NCBI RefSeq assembly: GCF_001483745.1
Contig: NZ_LQBL01000028.1
Span: 181,756 to 241,287, forward strand
DNA: 59,532 nucleotides
Origin: Serinicoccus chungangensis
GTDB lineage: Bacteria > Actinomycetota > Actinomycetes > Actinomycetales > Dermatophilaceae
Direction: 5' to 3'
Positions within the stretch are counted from its first letter, which is position 1, and every line of letters starts with the position of its first letter. Positions 16,386 through 24,837 of the stretch are shown here, one piece after another. The position numbers were made by a program, and so were the translations under genes. The notes beneath the pieces are model-generated. The model saw only the letters and a list, made by a program, of their open reading frames with translations. It was not told the DNA's origin and did no database searches.

Positions 16386-17483
16386 TCAGGTCTCCTCCGA
16401 GCCAGCCTGCTCCAAGATTACCCTCATCTCCTCCGGGTTTACGCCGAGCAGTTCAGCATACAACCGGACAGTGGTTTTCCCATCCAGATAGGCTTGCATA
16501 AGGTCGCGCGCAAGGAGCCCCGGTGGTCGCGGTGCCGAGCTACCTTGCACCGCTGTGGACAGGGCGGAGACTTCGTCGCACTCCTTGGCTGCGCCTAGGG
16601 CGGAAACCTGTCCCCACTGCCTGGCGGCCATCTCGTCGATCAACCGAAGATTTTGGAGGCGGAAGCCCAGTGCGCGTGGGGTTACCTGCAGACGAGTCGA
16701 GAGGAGGAGGAAGTCTGAGCGGGCGAATCCCGGTTTCACCGCGTCAAGGAGCACGCCCTGTGGCATGAGCAGGGCGGCCGCGAAGGCGTTGGCCCGGATC
16801 TCCGAGGGTTCCCGCTTGGTCCTCGCGCCATAGACGTCCTCGTCGAGGTGCAGTTCCTGGCTGTCCTCGACTAGGAGATGGGCGAGCTCGTGAGCAATCG
16901 TGAACCGCTGCCGATAGGCGTTCGGCGTGACGGACACGAGGATCATCCTGGCGTCCCGCGTCGCAACCGCCAGGCCGTCGAACCCATCGCCTAGGTCCGT
17001 TCGGCATACGTCGAAGCCAAACACCTCTTCGATGACCCCGGGAAGATCGTGCAAAGCCCCCATGCTTCGATCGCAACCGAAGTGTCTCTGCACCTGTTTG
17101 GCGAGCTCTTCACCCTGCTCGTAAGCCCTACCCGAGCACACTGTGAACTCGGGGAAGTTCCACCCTTGCGGATAGCCCAGCCGCGTAGCTGAGGTACGGA
17201 CATCAGCCATGCGCCGCGCCGTGGTCGACGCGATGCCGGTGCTGCTACCCGCGTGTGCCCGAGCTGCCAGCGCGAGCGTGGACTCGTTGCCGGTCAGCAG
17301 CCAGTCAACCGTGACGTTGGCGTGCTCTGCGATCCGAGCGAGATCGAGCGATGAGAATCGTCGAGCTCCGCCAAGTGACTTGGACAGTTTTGAGGGGTCT
17401 AGACCGACAGCCTGAGCGAAGTCCGCCTGGCTTGTACCGAGATCCGCGATCAGGTCGCGGACCCGTTGTGTCGTGTCGCTCAT
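16386..17483 (-). CDS. XRE-family regulator fused to ImmA/IrrE metallopeptidase
   Basis: 365 aa from ATG 17483. Residues about 5-65 are an XRE helix-turn-helix (IADLGTSQADFAQAVGLDP ... RIAEHANVTVDWLLTG). Residues about 140-260 are the ImmA/IrrE zinc peptidase, with HEXXH as H198-E199-L200-A201-H202 and a downstream Glu in EIRANAFAAALLMP. In such proteins the peptidase removes a repressor or the same chain when triggered. It is divergent from drmD and a perfect inverted repeat lies between the two starts, so it is the likely regulator of itself, the PIN-like gene and DISARM. Confidence 0.88.
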   Translation of the reverse strand: MSDTTQRVRDLIADLGTSQADFAQAVGLDPSKLSKSLGGARRFSSLDLARIAEHANVTVDWLLTGNESTLALAARAHAGSSTGIASTTARRMADVRTSATRLGYPQGWNFPEFTVCSGRAYEQGEELAKQVQRHFGCDRSMGALHDLPGVIEEVFGFDVCRTDLGDGFDGLAVATRDARMILVSVTPNAYRQRFTIAHELAHLLVEDSQELHLDEDVYGARTKREPSEIRANAFAAALLMPQGVLLDAVKPGFARSDFLLLSTRLQVTPRALGFRLQNLRLIDEMAARQWGQVSALGAAKECDEVSALSTAVQGSSAPRPPGLLARDLMQAYLDGKTTVRLYAELLGVNPEEMRVILEQAGSEET

Positions 17484-17502
17484 GCACACAGCGTGGCAGG
17501 CG

Positions 17503-17532
17503 GTTGCGATTTTCGCAACAGCGTGAAAGAGT
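17503..17532 (+). promoter_or_regulatory. Inverted-repeat operator overlapping the predicted drmD promoter
   Basis: GTTGCGA-TTT-TCGCAAC (17503-17519) is a perfect 7+3+7 inverted repeat. TTGCGA in its left arm is a possible -35, 17 nt from AAGAGT (17527-17532) as a weak -10; drmD starts at 17591. The repeat is 20 nt before the XRE-ImmA ATG on the other strand. An XRE dimer is the natural candidate binder. Confidence 0.6.
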
Positions 17533-17590
17533 GGCGGCGCCACGTGGCTGACGACCACGAGCCAACCACGGCAAGCGCAGAGAGGCCGCC

Positions 17591-20500
17591 ATGACTGTCA
17601 CCCAAGATCGCACCGCGCAGACTCTGCCGGACGTCCCTGAGCCCGGTCAGGTTGTCGAGGTCCGCGGAAGCGCCTGGGCCGTGGCCGACGTCCGCGCCCA
17701 GGGGCTGCCCCGCAGCCCGGCCGACGAGACGAATGCCCGCGTCCAGCACGTCGTGGCCCTCCAGTCCCTCGACGAGGACCGCCTCGGTGACGAGCTCACC
17801 GTCGTGTGGGAGCTCGAAGTCGGTCACACGGTCATCCCGGACCAAGGCCTTCCCGAGAAGCTGCACCGGAACGACTTCGACGACCCCAACACGCTCGGGG
17901 CCTTCGTGGACGCCGTCCGGTGGGGTGCGGTGACCTCCGCCGACGCGAGCGCCTTCCAGGCACCGTTCCGCAGCGGCGCCAACGTCGAGGCCTACCAGCT
18001 GGAGCCGTTGCGTCGTGCGCTGGCCGCTCCGCGCGCCAACCTCCTGCTGGCCGACGACGTGGGACTCGGCAAGACGATCGAGGCCGGCCTCGTCATCCAG
18101 GAGCTACTGCTGCGGCACCGGGCCCAGACCGCCATTATCGTCTGCCCGCCGAGCCTTGCGTTGAAGTGGCAGGAGGAAATGCGGGAGAAGTTCGGTCTGG
18201 ACTTCGTCATCATCAACAGCGAGCTGATGGCTCAGGTCCGACGCAGCCACGGACCGGGCGCCAACCCGTTCCGTCTCTTCCCACGGGTCATCGTCAGCAT
18301 GGCCTGGCTCCCCATGCCCCGCGCGCAGCGGCTGCTGCGCGACGTGCTCGCGAACGTCGGCCGGCCCGGATCTGCCCGGCGCTATGCCTTCGACATCCTG
18401 GTCGTCGACGAGGCCCACCACGTCGCGCCCGCCAGCCCGAGCCAGCTCGGAGGCGGGAGAGGGTATGCGCTCGACAGCAAACGCACCCGCGCGACGCGCG
18501 CCCTTGCGGAGCGCTGCGAGCACCGCCTCTTCCTCAGCGCGACGCCGCACAACGGGCACACCGAGTCCTTCACAGCCCTGATGGAGATGGTGGACAACCG
18601 TCGCTTCAGTCGTGGGGCAGCCCTAGACCCGGAGGCGCTCAAGGCGGTCACCGTCCGGCGGCTCAAGACCGACATCCCCAGCAAAGACTTCAAGACCCGA
18701 CAGATCAAGCCGATCCTGTTCACCCCCACTCCCGACGAGTCGTCGGCCTTCGAGCTGCTGGACACCCTCCTGCGCGAGAGCAGCCGGGCCGAGGGCCGTC
18801 GATCGGCCGGTGACATCGTGGCGCTGCTGCTCAAGAAGCGCTTCCTCTCCAGCCCCTACGCGTTCTCCCAGACCCTCGCGCACTACGACTCCAGCGCGGC
18901 CAGTGACTCCGCGGACCTGTGGGACGACGACCCCTATGCCGAGCTGCTCGGGAGCGAGCAGACCGATGAAGAGGAGGGTCTCTGGGAGCACCCGGAGGCG
19001 TCCGCGATCCGCCAGGAGAAGCGGCACGACCCGCTCAGCGCAGCCACCACCGCGCAGATCGAGCAGCTGGTGAGCTGGGGTGCTGGATACGAGCACAAGC
19101 CCGACTCCCGGGCCGTGGCGTTGGTCCGCTTCCTCGAGGCGGTCTGCCGCCCGGGTGGCACCTGGACCAACGAGCGGGTGGTCGTTTTCACCGAGTATGC
19201 CGCGACGTTGCGGTGGCTCGAGAGCATCCTCACCCAGCGTGGGTTCGGCGACCGGCTTGCTGTCATCCAGGGCAGCACCGACCCGGAGACCCGGGAGGAC
19301 ATCCGGGCCCAGTTCACGGCCAGCCCGGCAGCACACCCGCTTCGGGTCCTCCTTGCCACCGACGCCGCCGGCGAGGGCATCGACCTTCAGACCCACTGCC
19401 ACCGGCTCGTCAACTTCGATGTGCCGTTCAACCCGTCCCGGCTGGAGCAACGTATCGGACGGATCGACCGCTACGGTCAGGAGTACCCGCCGGAGATCTA
19501 CTACCTGACTCCCACCGACGCGGACACCCGACTGGCTGCGGACCTGTCGTTCATGCGGCGGATCGCAGAGAAGGTCTCCAGGATCGACGCCGATCTCGGG
19601 TCCATCAACCCGATCATCGACGACGAGATCCAGGAGCACTTCACCGGCGCGCGGTCCGCCCGACGCAAGGCAGCCACGAACGTGGGCGTCGAGACCACCA
19701 ACCGGGCGCGCGCCGGCGAGTTGGAGCTCAACGCCTCCTTGACCGAGCTTGCCCGGACCTACGGTCAGCGCAAGCAGGCCATGCACCTCACCCCCTACAG
19801 TGCCCAGCGGGTCGTCGACACGGCACTGGCCCTCACCAACCAGCCGGGTCTGATCGAGGTGGGTGACCAGGACACCGACGCCCCAGTCTTCGCGGTACCC
19901 AATCTGGGTCCACGCTGGGGTGAGGCCACGGTCGGCCTGGACACCCGACTCAACCGTGGCATGCTGCGGCCCATCACGTTCGACGACACCGCCGCCGCCG
20001 GACGCACCGACCTGGTGCACGTCCACCTCGGCCATCCCCTGCTCCAGACGTCGGCGCGCATCCTGCGCAACAGCCTGGTCGGGGCCGACGCCCAGGTCCG
20101 GCGGGTCACCGCCGTCGTCGACGACACGCTCCCCATGTCCTGCGTGGCTGCTGTCTCTCGACTGGTCCTGGTCGGTCGTGGCGGCCTGCGGCTCCACGAG
20201 GAGGTCTTCCTCTCCGGCATCCGGTTGCGCGGGAACGACATGGCGGAAGAACGGGTAAACGACCTCCTGGAGCGCGTGCTCGACTCGCCGGACCTATCCC
20301 TGGCCCCGGGCAGAGTCCGTGAAGCCGTCGCCGATCAATGGTCGGCCGAGGGATCCCGGATGCGGTCGCGGCTGGAGCAGGCCATGCAGACCCGCGCCGA
20401 GCGTCGACAGCAGGCCGTGGCGGACGCCCTGGCCCAGCGCCAGACCGACGACGTCGACCGGGCTCGGCAGATCTATACCGCCTTCCGGACAAACCTCACC

Positions 20501-20752
20501 GAGAGCATCCGGACCCTTCGGTCCGAACAGGAGGAGCAGGACGCGATGCTGCTGCCCGACGACCAGCAGCAGCAGCGCACTCGAGACATCGTGGCGATGG
20601 AGACCCGCCTGGCCACCCTGGATGAAGAGGAAGGCCGCGAGATCGCGGCGATTCGCGAGCGGTATGCCGAGGTGCGGGCGCACGTCACAGCGGCAGCCGT
20701 GATTTTCGCCCTGACCCCTGCGGACGCCGCAGCTCTGGGAGGAGGACAGTGA
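17591..20752 (+). CDS. drmD: DISARM class 1 helicase DrmD (Snf2-like SF2)
   Basis: 1053 aa, ATG with GAGAGG upstream. Snf2-type SF2 motor: Walker A ADDVGLGKTIEAG (K161), DEAHH (D273), LFLSATPHNGH, then the second RecA fold with VVFTEYAATLRWLES, ATDAAGEGIDLQ and motif VI RIGRIDRYGQ. The last ~130 residues are charged coiled helix (QTDDVDRARQIY ... DEEEGREIAAIRERY). First gene of a five-gene run (drmD-drmMI-drmA-drmB-drmC) in the order of class 1 DISARM, a restriction-modification-like anti-phage system. DrmD is the class 1 hallmark; its precise job is not established. Confidence 0.92.
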   Translation: MTVTQDRTAQTLPDVPEPGQVVEVRGSAWAVADVRAQGLPRSPADETNARVQHVVALQSLDEDRLGDELTVVWELEVGHTVIPDQGLPEKLHRNDFDDPNTLGAFVDAVRWGAVTSADASAFQAPFRSGANVEAYQLEPLRRALAAPRANLLLADDVGLGKTIEAGLVIQELLLRHRAQTAIIVCPPSLALKWQEEMREKFGLDFVIINSELMAQVRRSHGPGANPFRLFPRVIVSMAWLPMPRAQRLLRDVLANVGRPGSARRYAFDILVVDEAHHVAPASPSQLGGGRGYALDSKRTRATRALAERCEHRLFLSATPHNGHTESFTALMEMVDNRRFSRGAALDPEALKAVTVRRLKTDIPSKDFKTRQIKPILFTPTPDESSAFELLDTLLRESSRAEGRRSAGDIVALLLKKRFLSSPYAFSQTLAHYDSSAASDSADLWDDDPYAELLGSEQTDEEEGLWEHPEASAIRQEKRHDPLSAATTAQIEQLVSWGAGYEHKPDSRAVALVRFLEAVCRPGGTWTNERVVVFTEYAATLRWLESILTQRGFGDRLAVIQGSTDPETREDIRAQFTASPAAHPLRVLLATDAAGEGIDLQTHCHRLVNFDVPFNPSRLEQRIGRIDRYGQEYPPEIYYLTPTDADTRLAADLSFMRRIAEKVSRIDADLGSINPIIDDEIQEHFTGARSARRKAATNVGVETTNRARAGELELNASLTELARTYGQRKQAMHLTPYSAQRVVDTALALTNQPGLIEVGDQDTDAPVFAVPNLGPRWGEATVGLDTRLNRGMLRPITFDDTAAAGRTDLVHVHLGHPLLQTSARILRNSLVGADAQVRRVTAVVDDTLPMSCVAAVSRLVLVGRGGLRLHEEVFLSGIRLRGNDMAEERVNDLLERVLDSPDLSLAPGRVREAVADQWSAEGSRMRSRLEQAMQTRAERRQQAVADALAQRQTDDVDRARQIYTAFRTNLTESIRTLRSEQEEQDAMLLPDDQQQQRTRDIVAMETRLATLDEEEGREIAAIRERYAEVRAHVTAAAVIFALTPADAAALGGGQ

Positions 20753-23700
20753 TGGCGATACAACGCCGCAGCACGCCGACAGGCCGCGACTTGCACACCG
20801 CGTGGCTGGAGCTCATCGACACCGAGGGTCCCTTCCTCGCCCTCCCACCACTGCTACAGGTCTGGCCCCAGGGCATGCCGCGCCTCAACGACGGCGTCCG
20901 AGTCACACTGTCCGACCGCAAGCGCCGGTTCGACCGCGCCTGGGACACCTGGGACGCGCAGCGGACCGAGGCAGCCACCGAGGCCTACCGGACGGAGCGG
21001 GATGCGTGGGTGGACGTCATCCTGAGCGAGGTCCTCGGATGGGGCGAGATGTGGTCACGGGGCGACGCTGCTACGAGCAACGCCCTCATCCACTCCCCCG
21101 ACCACTCGGTCAGCCTCCAACCCACCGGCGTGATGCGGCACGAGGACCAGGTCGCTGTCCTCGTCTGGGTGATCGATCCCGTCTCGGACCTGCGGGCGGT
21201 CTCCGAGGACGACTGGGCGACCAGCCCGGTCGACCGGATGGAGCTGATGCTCAAGGCAAGTGGCATACCGATCGGGGTCGTCACCGACGGACGCTGGTGG
21301 GGTCTGGTCAGTGACGCACCTGACACGCTCGCCGCGTCAGGGATCTTCGACGCGCAGACGTGGATCGAGGAGCCCACCGCGCGCGACGCACTCGTCGCAC
21401 TGCTCGCCCCAGTCCGGCTCGTCGGTGGCGAGGCAGAGAACCGGCTGACGGCCCTGTTCGCTAGCTCCGTGCTGGCTGCCGAAGAGATCACCGAGGCCCT
21501 GGGCGTCCAGGTCCGGCAGGCGGTCGAGCTGGTCGTGCAGGCCTTCTCCGAGTCCGCCGAGGCTGCCCGGCAACGTGGGGAAGACTCCTCCCTGCCCGTC
21601 CGCGACGGCCAGGTGGACGGCGACCAGGTCTACGAGGCCGTCGTCACCACGATGATGCGAGTCGTCTTTCTACTCTTTGCCGAAGAGCGTGGGCTGCTGC
21701 CCCAGGGCGAGCTGTTCGAGAAGGGCTATGGCCTCACGGGTCAGCTCGACCGACTGGAGCAGCGCGCCCGCCACCAGGGCGACGACGCCCTGGACCGGTC
21801 GTTCGGCACCTGGCACCGGCTGCTTGCCACGTCTCAGGCACTGCACCAGGGCGCGACGTTCGAAGACCTCCGCCTGCCGGCCTACGGTGGATCTCTCTTT
21901 GACCCGGCACGCTTCCCGTTCCTGACCGCGGTCACCTCCCGGGGCTCACTTGCGCTGCCGGTCAGCGACCGGGTCATGCTTCAGGTGCTGCGCGCGCTCC
22001 AGTTTGCGACCGTCAACCGGCAGGAGCGACGCCTGTCCTTCCGGGACATTGACGTCGAGCAGATCGGCTACATCTACGAGGGGCTGCTCGGCTACACCTG
22101 CGTGGTCGCCGACGAGGTGGTGCTCGGGCTGATCGGCAAGCAGGGCAGCGAGCCTGAGATCACCCTGGAGTCCCTCAACAACCTGTATGACGAGCATGGC
22201 ACCGATGCGCGCACCGCTGACGCAGTGATTGCACAGGTCAAGGAGGACCAGCCGGGCAGCGTCCCCCCGACAAAGGCTGCCTTGACGAGGGCGTTCGCCG
22301 CGAGCGACGGTCTCGAGGACGCCGAGCGGGCGCTTCGCGCGGTCACGAGCGACGAGGACCTCCGCGAGGAGCTGCGACCGTGGCTCGGAGCGATTCGGCG
22401 AGACCTGCGGGGCTGGCCGGTGGTCGTGCTGCCCGGCGGCCTGCTGGTGCGGGAGACGCCGTCGCGCCGCAACGCCGGCGCGCACTACACCCCCCGCGAG
22501 CTGGCGGAGGAGATCGTCCAGCACGCTCTGGAGCCGCTCGTCTACTCTCCTGGCCCGCACCAGGGCAACGACCCTGAGCGGTGGGTGCCGCTCGGTTCGA
22601 CCGACCTGCTCGGACTGAGGGTCGCCGACATCGCGTGCGGGTCTGGGGCCTTCCTGGTGGCAGCGGGCCGATACCTGGCCGCCCGGCTCGTCGAAGCGTG
22701 GCGCCGCGAAGGTGTGGCCGAGGGCTACTCCCCCGCGGAGCTGGAGACGCGTGCCGTGCGCGAGGTGGTCGCGAACTGCCTCTACGGCGCCGACATCAAC
22801 GCGATGGCGGTCGAGATGTGCAAGCTGTCGCTCTGGCTCGTCTCGCTCGACCCCAAGCTGCCGTTCTCGTTCGTCGACGACAAGGTCCTGCACGGCAACT
22901 CCCTGCTGGGCGTCACCGACCTGCGCCAGCTTGAGGACCTGCACGTCCGGCCCCGGCGCGGCCCGCAGCAGAGCGCCCTCGAGCTGGTCGGAGACAGGCT
23001 TGTCGACCGCCTCGACCTCGACCACCGGATCGAGCAGGCGGTCCGCCTGCGGCGGCAGCTGTCCGACCAGATCGTGGAGCACGACCCGCAGCGCTCCGGG
23101 CAGGCCAAGCGCGCCCAGCTGCGGCGGCTGCACGAGGTCACCGCCGACCTGCGGCTCATCGCCGACGCTGTGATCGCCGCCGGGCTGCGGGTCGGCGGCA
23201 AACCTGGTCGAGCGCTGGACGAGGCGTACGAGAACCTCCGCGCCGCCGTCGCCCGCGCGTTCCCCGCCTCCGGAACGGGCGACCGCACGGCACTTAAGGC
23301 GATGGCGGACGTCGGGCTGACTCCGGAAGTCGAGACGGACTACGCGCGCTGGCAGCCGTTGCACTGGGCCCTCGAGGTGCCGGACGTGATGCGCCGCGGC
23401 GGTTTCGACGCCATCGTGGGCAATCCCCCGTTCCTCGGCGGCAAGAAGCTGTCACCGGCCATGGGACAGAACCTCCGCGAGTGGTTCGTCAACCAACTCG
23501 CAGGCGGCACGAAGGGTAACGCCGACTTAGTCGCGTACTTCTTCCTCCGCGCCCAGTGCCTCCTGACCCCGCGCGGCACGATGGGCCTCATCGCTACCAA
23601 CACGATCGCCCAGGGCGACACTCGCGAGGTCGGCTTGGACCGGATGGTCAACGACGGAATGACCATCACGCGAGCGATCCAGAGCCGGCCGTGGCCGGCC

Positions 23701-24837
23701 AAGTCCGCCAACCTTGAGTATGCGGCCGTGTGGGCCACCAATGGACCGGTGGCGGACGGCGTGCCGCGGGTCTCCGACGACGTGCCGGTCCGGCGGATCT
23801 CGACGTTGCTGGAACCGTCCGGTCGGGTGACCGGAAACCCGCTACGCCTCGCGGAGAACTTGGGTATTGCGTTCCAGGGATGCATTGTCCTCGGCAAGGG
23901 GTTCGTGATTGATCCGCCCCTGGCGCTCGCGTGGCTCGACGACGATCCCCGGAACGCCGAGGTGCTGTTTCCCTACCTCAATGGCGACGATCTGAACTCT
24001 CGCCCCGACGGCTCGGCCTCGCGTTGGGTCATAGACTTCGGTGAGCGCACCGAGGAGGAAGCGCGCCAGTTCGAAAAGCCATGGAATCACGTCACCCGGT
24101 ACGTCAGACCGGAGCGACTAAAGCAGAACGCCAAGAAGTACCCCCGCATGGTCAACGAGTGGTGGAAGTTCTGGAACGCCCGCCCTGGAATGCGGCGGAC
24201 GATCGCTGGTCTGAGTTCAGTCATCGCATTGCCGCGAGTGAGCAGCACCCAGATGCCGTCCAAAGTTTCCACTGAAATGGTGTTCAGTGAGCAGGTCGTT
24301 GTCTTCGCGACAGCGAGCGACGCGTTTCTCTCAGTTCAGTCGTGTTCGATGCATCAATTATGGACCGTTCAGAACACATCCACGATGGGAGCCGGGATTC
24401 GCTACGCCCCTTCGGATGCCTTCGAGACCTTCCCTCGCCCAGCGGACAAGGATGTCCTGCGCCAGATCGGACGAACCCTGGATGAAGAGCGACGAGAGGT
24501 GATGCTCCGCCGCGATCTGGGGTTAACGAAGCTCTACAACCTGGTCAACGACCCCGACATAAGTGTGGCAGCAGACGCCGACGTAGCACGGCTGCGGGAG
24601 ATCCACGTGGAGCTCGACCATGCGGTCATGCACGCCTACGGCTGGGGCGACGTGACGCTCGCCCACGGCTTCCACACCTATCGCCAGATGACCCGCTGGA
24701 CGGTCAGCCCCGCGGCGCGGGTCGAGATCCTCGACCGGCTGCTGGAGGAGAACCACCGGCGCGCCGCTCTCCAGGGCGACGTAAAACCCGCCCTGTACGA
24801 GGACGAGAAGGATGAGGTGGGCTCGGATGCCGGCTGA
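20752..24837 (+). CDS. drmMI: DISARM class 1 adenine-specific DNA methyltransferase DrmMI
   Basis: 1361 aa from ATG 20752, overlapping the drmD stop by one base, with GGAGGAGG 6 nt upstream (GTG 20749 is an alternative). Large type IIG-like N6-adenine methylase: N-terminal region without visible nuclease motif, SAM motif IACGSGAFLVAAGRYL (about 628-643), catalytic NPPF at 891-894 (IVGNPPFLGGKK), then a target-recognition region to the C-terminus. It marks host DNA so that the DISARM effector spares it. GC dips to about 52% in two counted lines at 24241-24360 within the recognition part, against about 73% at motif I. Confidence 0.93.
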   Translation: MAIQRRSTPTGRDLHTAWLELIDTEGPFLALPPLLQVWPQGMPRLNDGVRVTLSDRKRRFDRAWDTWDAQRTEAATEAYRTERDAWVDVILSEVLGWGEMWSRGDAATSNALIHSPDHSVSLQPTGVMRHEDQVAVLVWVIDPVSDLRAVSEDDWATSPVDRMELMLKASGIPIGVVTDGRWWGLVSDAPDTLAASGIFDAQTWIEEPTARDALVALLAPVRLVGGEAENRLTALFASSVLAAEEITEALGVQVRQAVELVVQAFSESAEAARQRGEDSSLPVRDGQVDGDQVYEAVVTTMMRVVFLLFAEERGLLPQGELFEKGYGLTGQLDRLEQRARHQGDDALDRSFGTWHRLLATSQALHQGATFEDLRLPAYGGSLFDPARFPFLTAVTSRGSLALPVSDRVMLQVLRALQFATVNRQERRLSFRDIDVEQIGYIYEGLLGYTCVVADEVVLGLIGKQGSEPEITLESLNNLYDEHGTDARTADAVIAQVKEDQPGSVPPTKAALTRAFAASDGLEDAERALRAVTSDEDLREELRPWLGAIRRDLRGWPVVVLPGGLLVRETPSRRNAGAHYTPRELAEEIVQHALEPLVYSPGPHQGNDPERWVPLGSTDLLGLRVADIACGSGAFLVAAGRYLAARLVEAWRREGVAEGYSPAELETRAVREVVANCLYGADINAMAVEMCKLSLWLVSLDPKLPFSFVDDKVLHGNSLLGVTDLRQLEDLHVRPRRGPQQSALELVGDRLVDRLDLDHRIEQAVRLRRQLSDQIVEHDPQRSGQAKRAQLRRLHEVTADLRLIADAVIAAGLRVGGKPGRALDEAYENLRAAVARAFPASGTGDRTALKAMADVGLTPEVETDYARWQPLHWALEVPDVMRRGGFDAIVGNPPFLGGKKLSPAMGQNLREWFVNQLAGGTKGNADLVAYFFLRAQCLLTPRGTMGLIATNTIAQGDTREVGLDRMVNDGMTITRAIQSRPWPAKSANLEYAAVWATNGPVADGVPRVSDDVPVRRISTLLEPSGRVTGNPLRLAENLGIAFQGCIVLGKGFVIDPPLALAWLDDDPRNAEVLFPYLNGDDLNSRPDGSASRWVIDFGERTEEEARQFEKPWNHVTRYVRPERLKQNAKKYPRMVNEWWKFWNARPGMRRTIAGLSSVIALPRVSSTQMPSKVSTEMVFSEQVVVFATASDAFLSVQSCSMHQLWTVQNTSTMGAGIRYAPSDAFETFPRPADKDVLRQIGRTLDEERREVMLRRDLGLTKLYNLVNDPDISVAADADVARLREIHVELDHAVMHAYGWGDVTLAHGFHTYRQMTRWTVSPAARVEILDRLLEENHRRAALQGDVKPALYEDEKDEVGSDAG

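Noticed and set aside
20752-24837. PglX of a BREX system
   Set aside because: The methylase resembles PglX, but no pglZ, brxC or brxL is present and the four flanking genes are DISARM.
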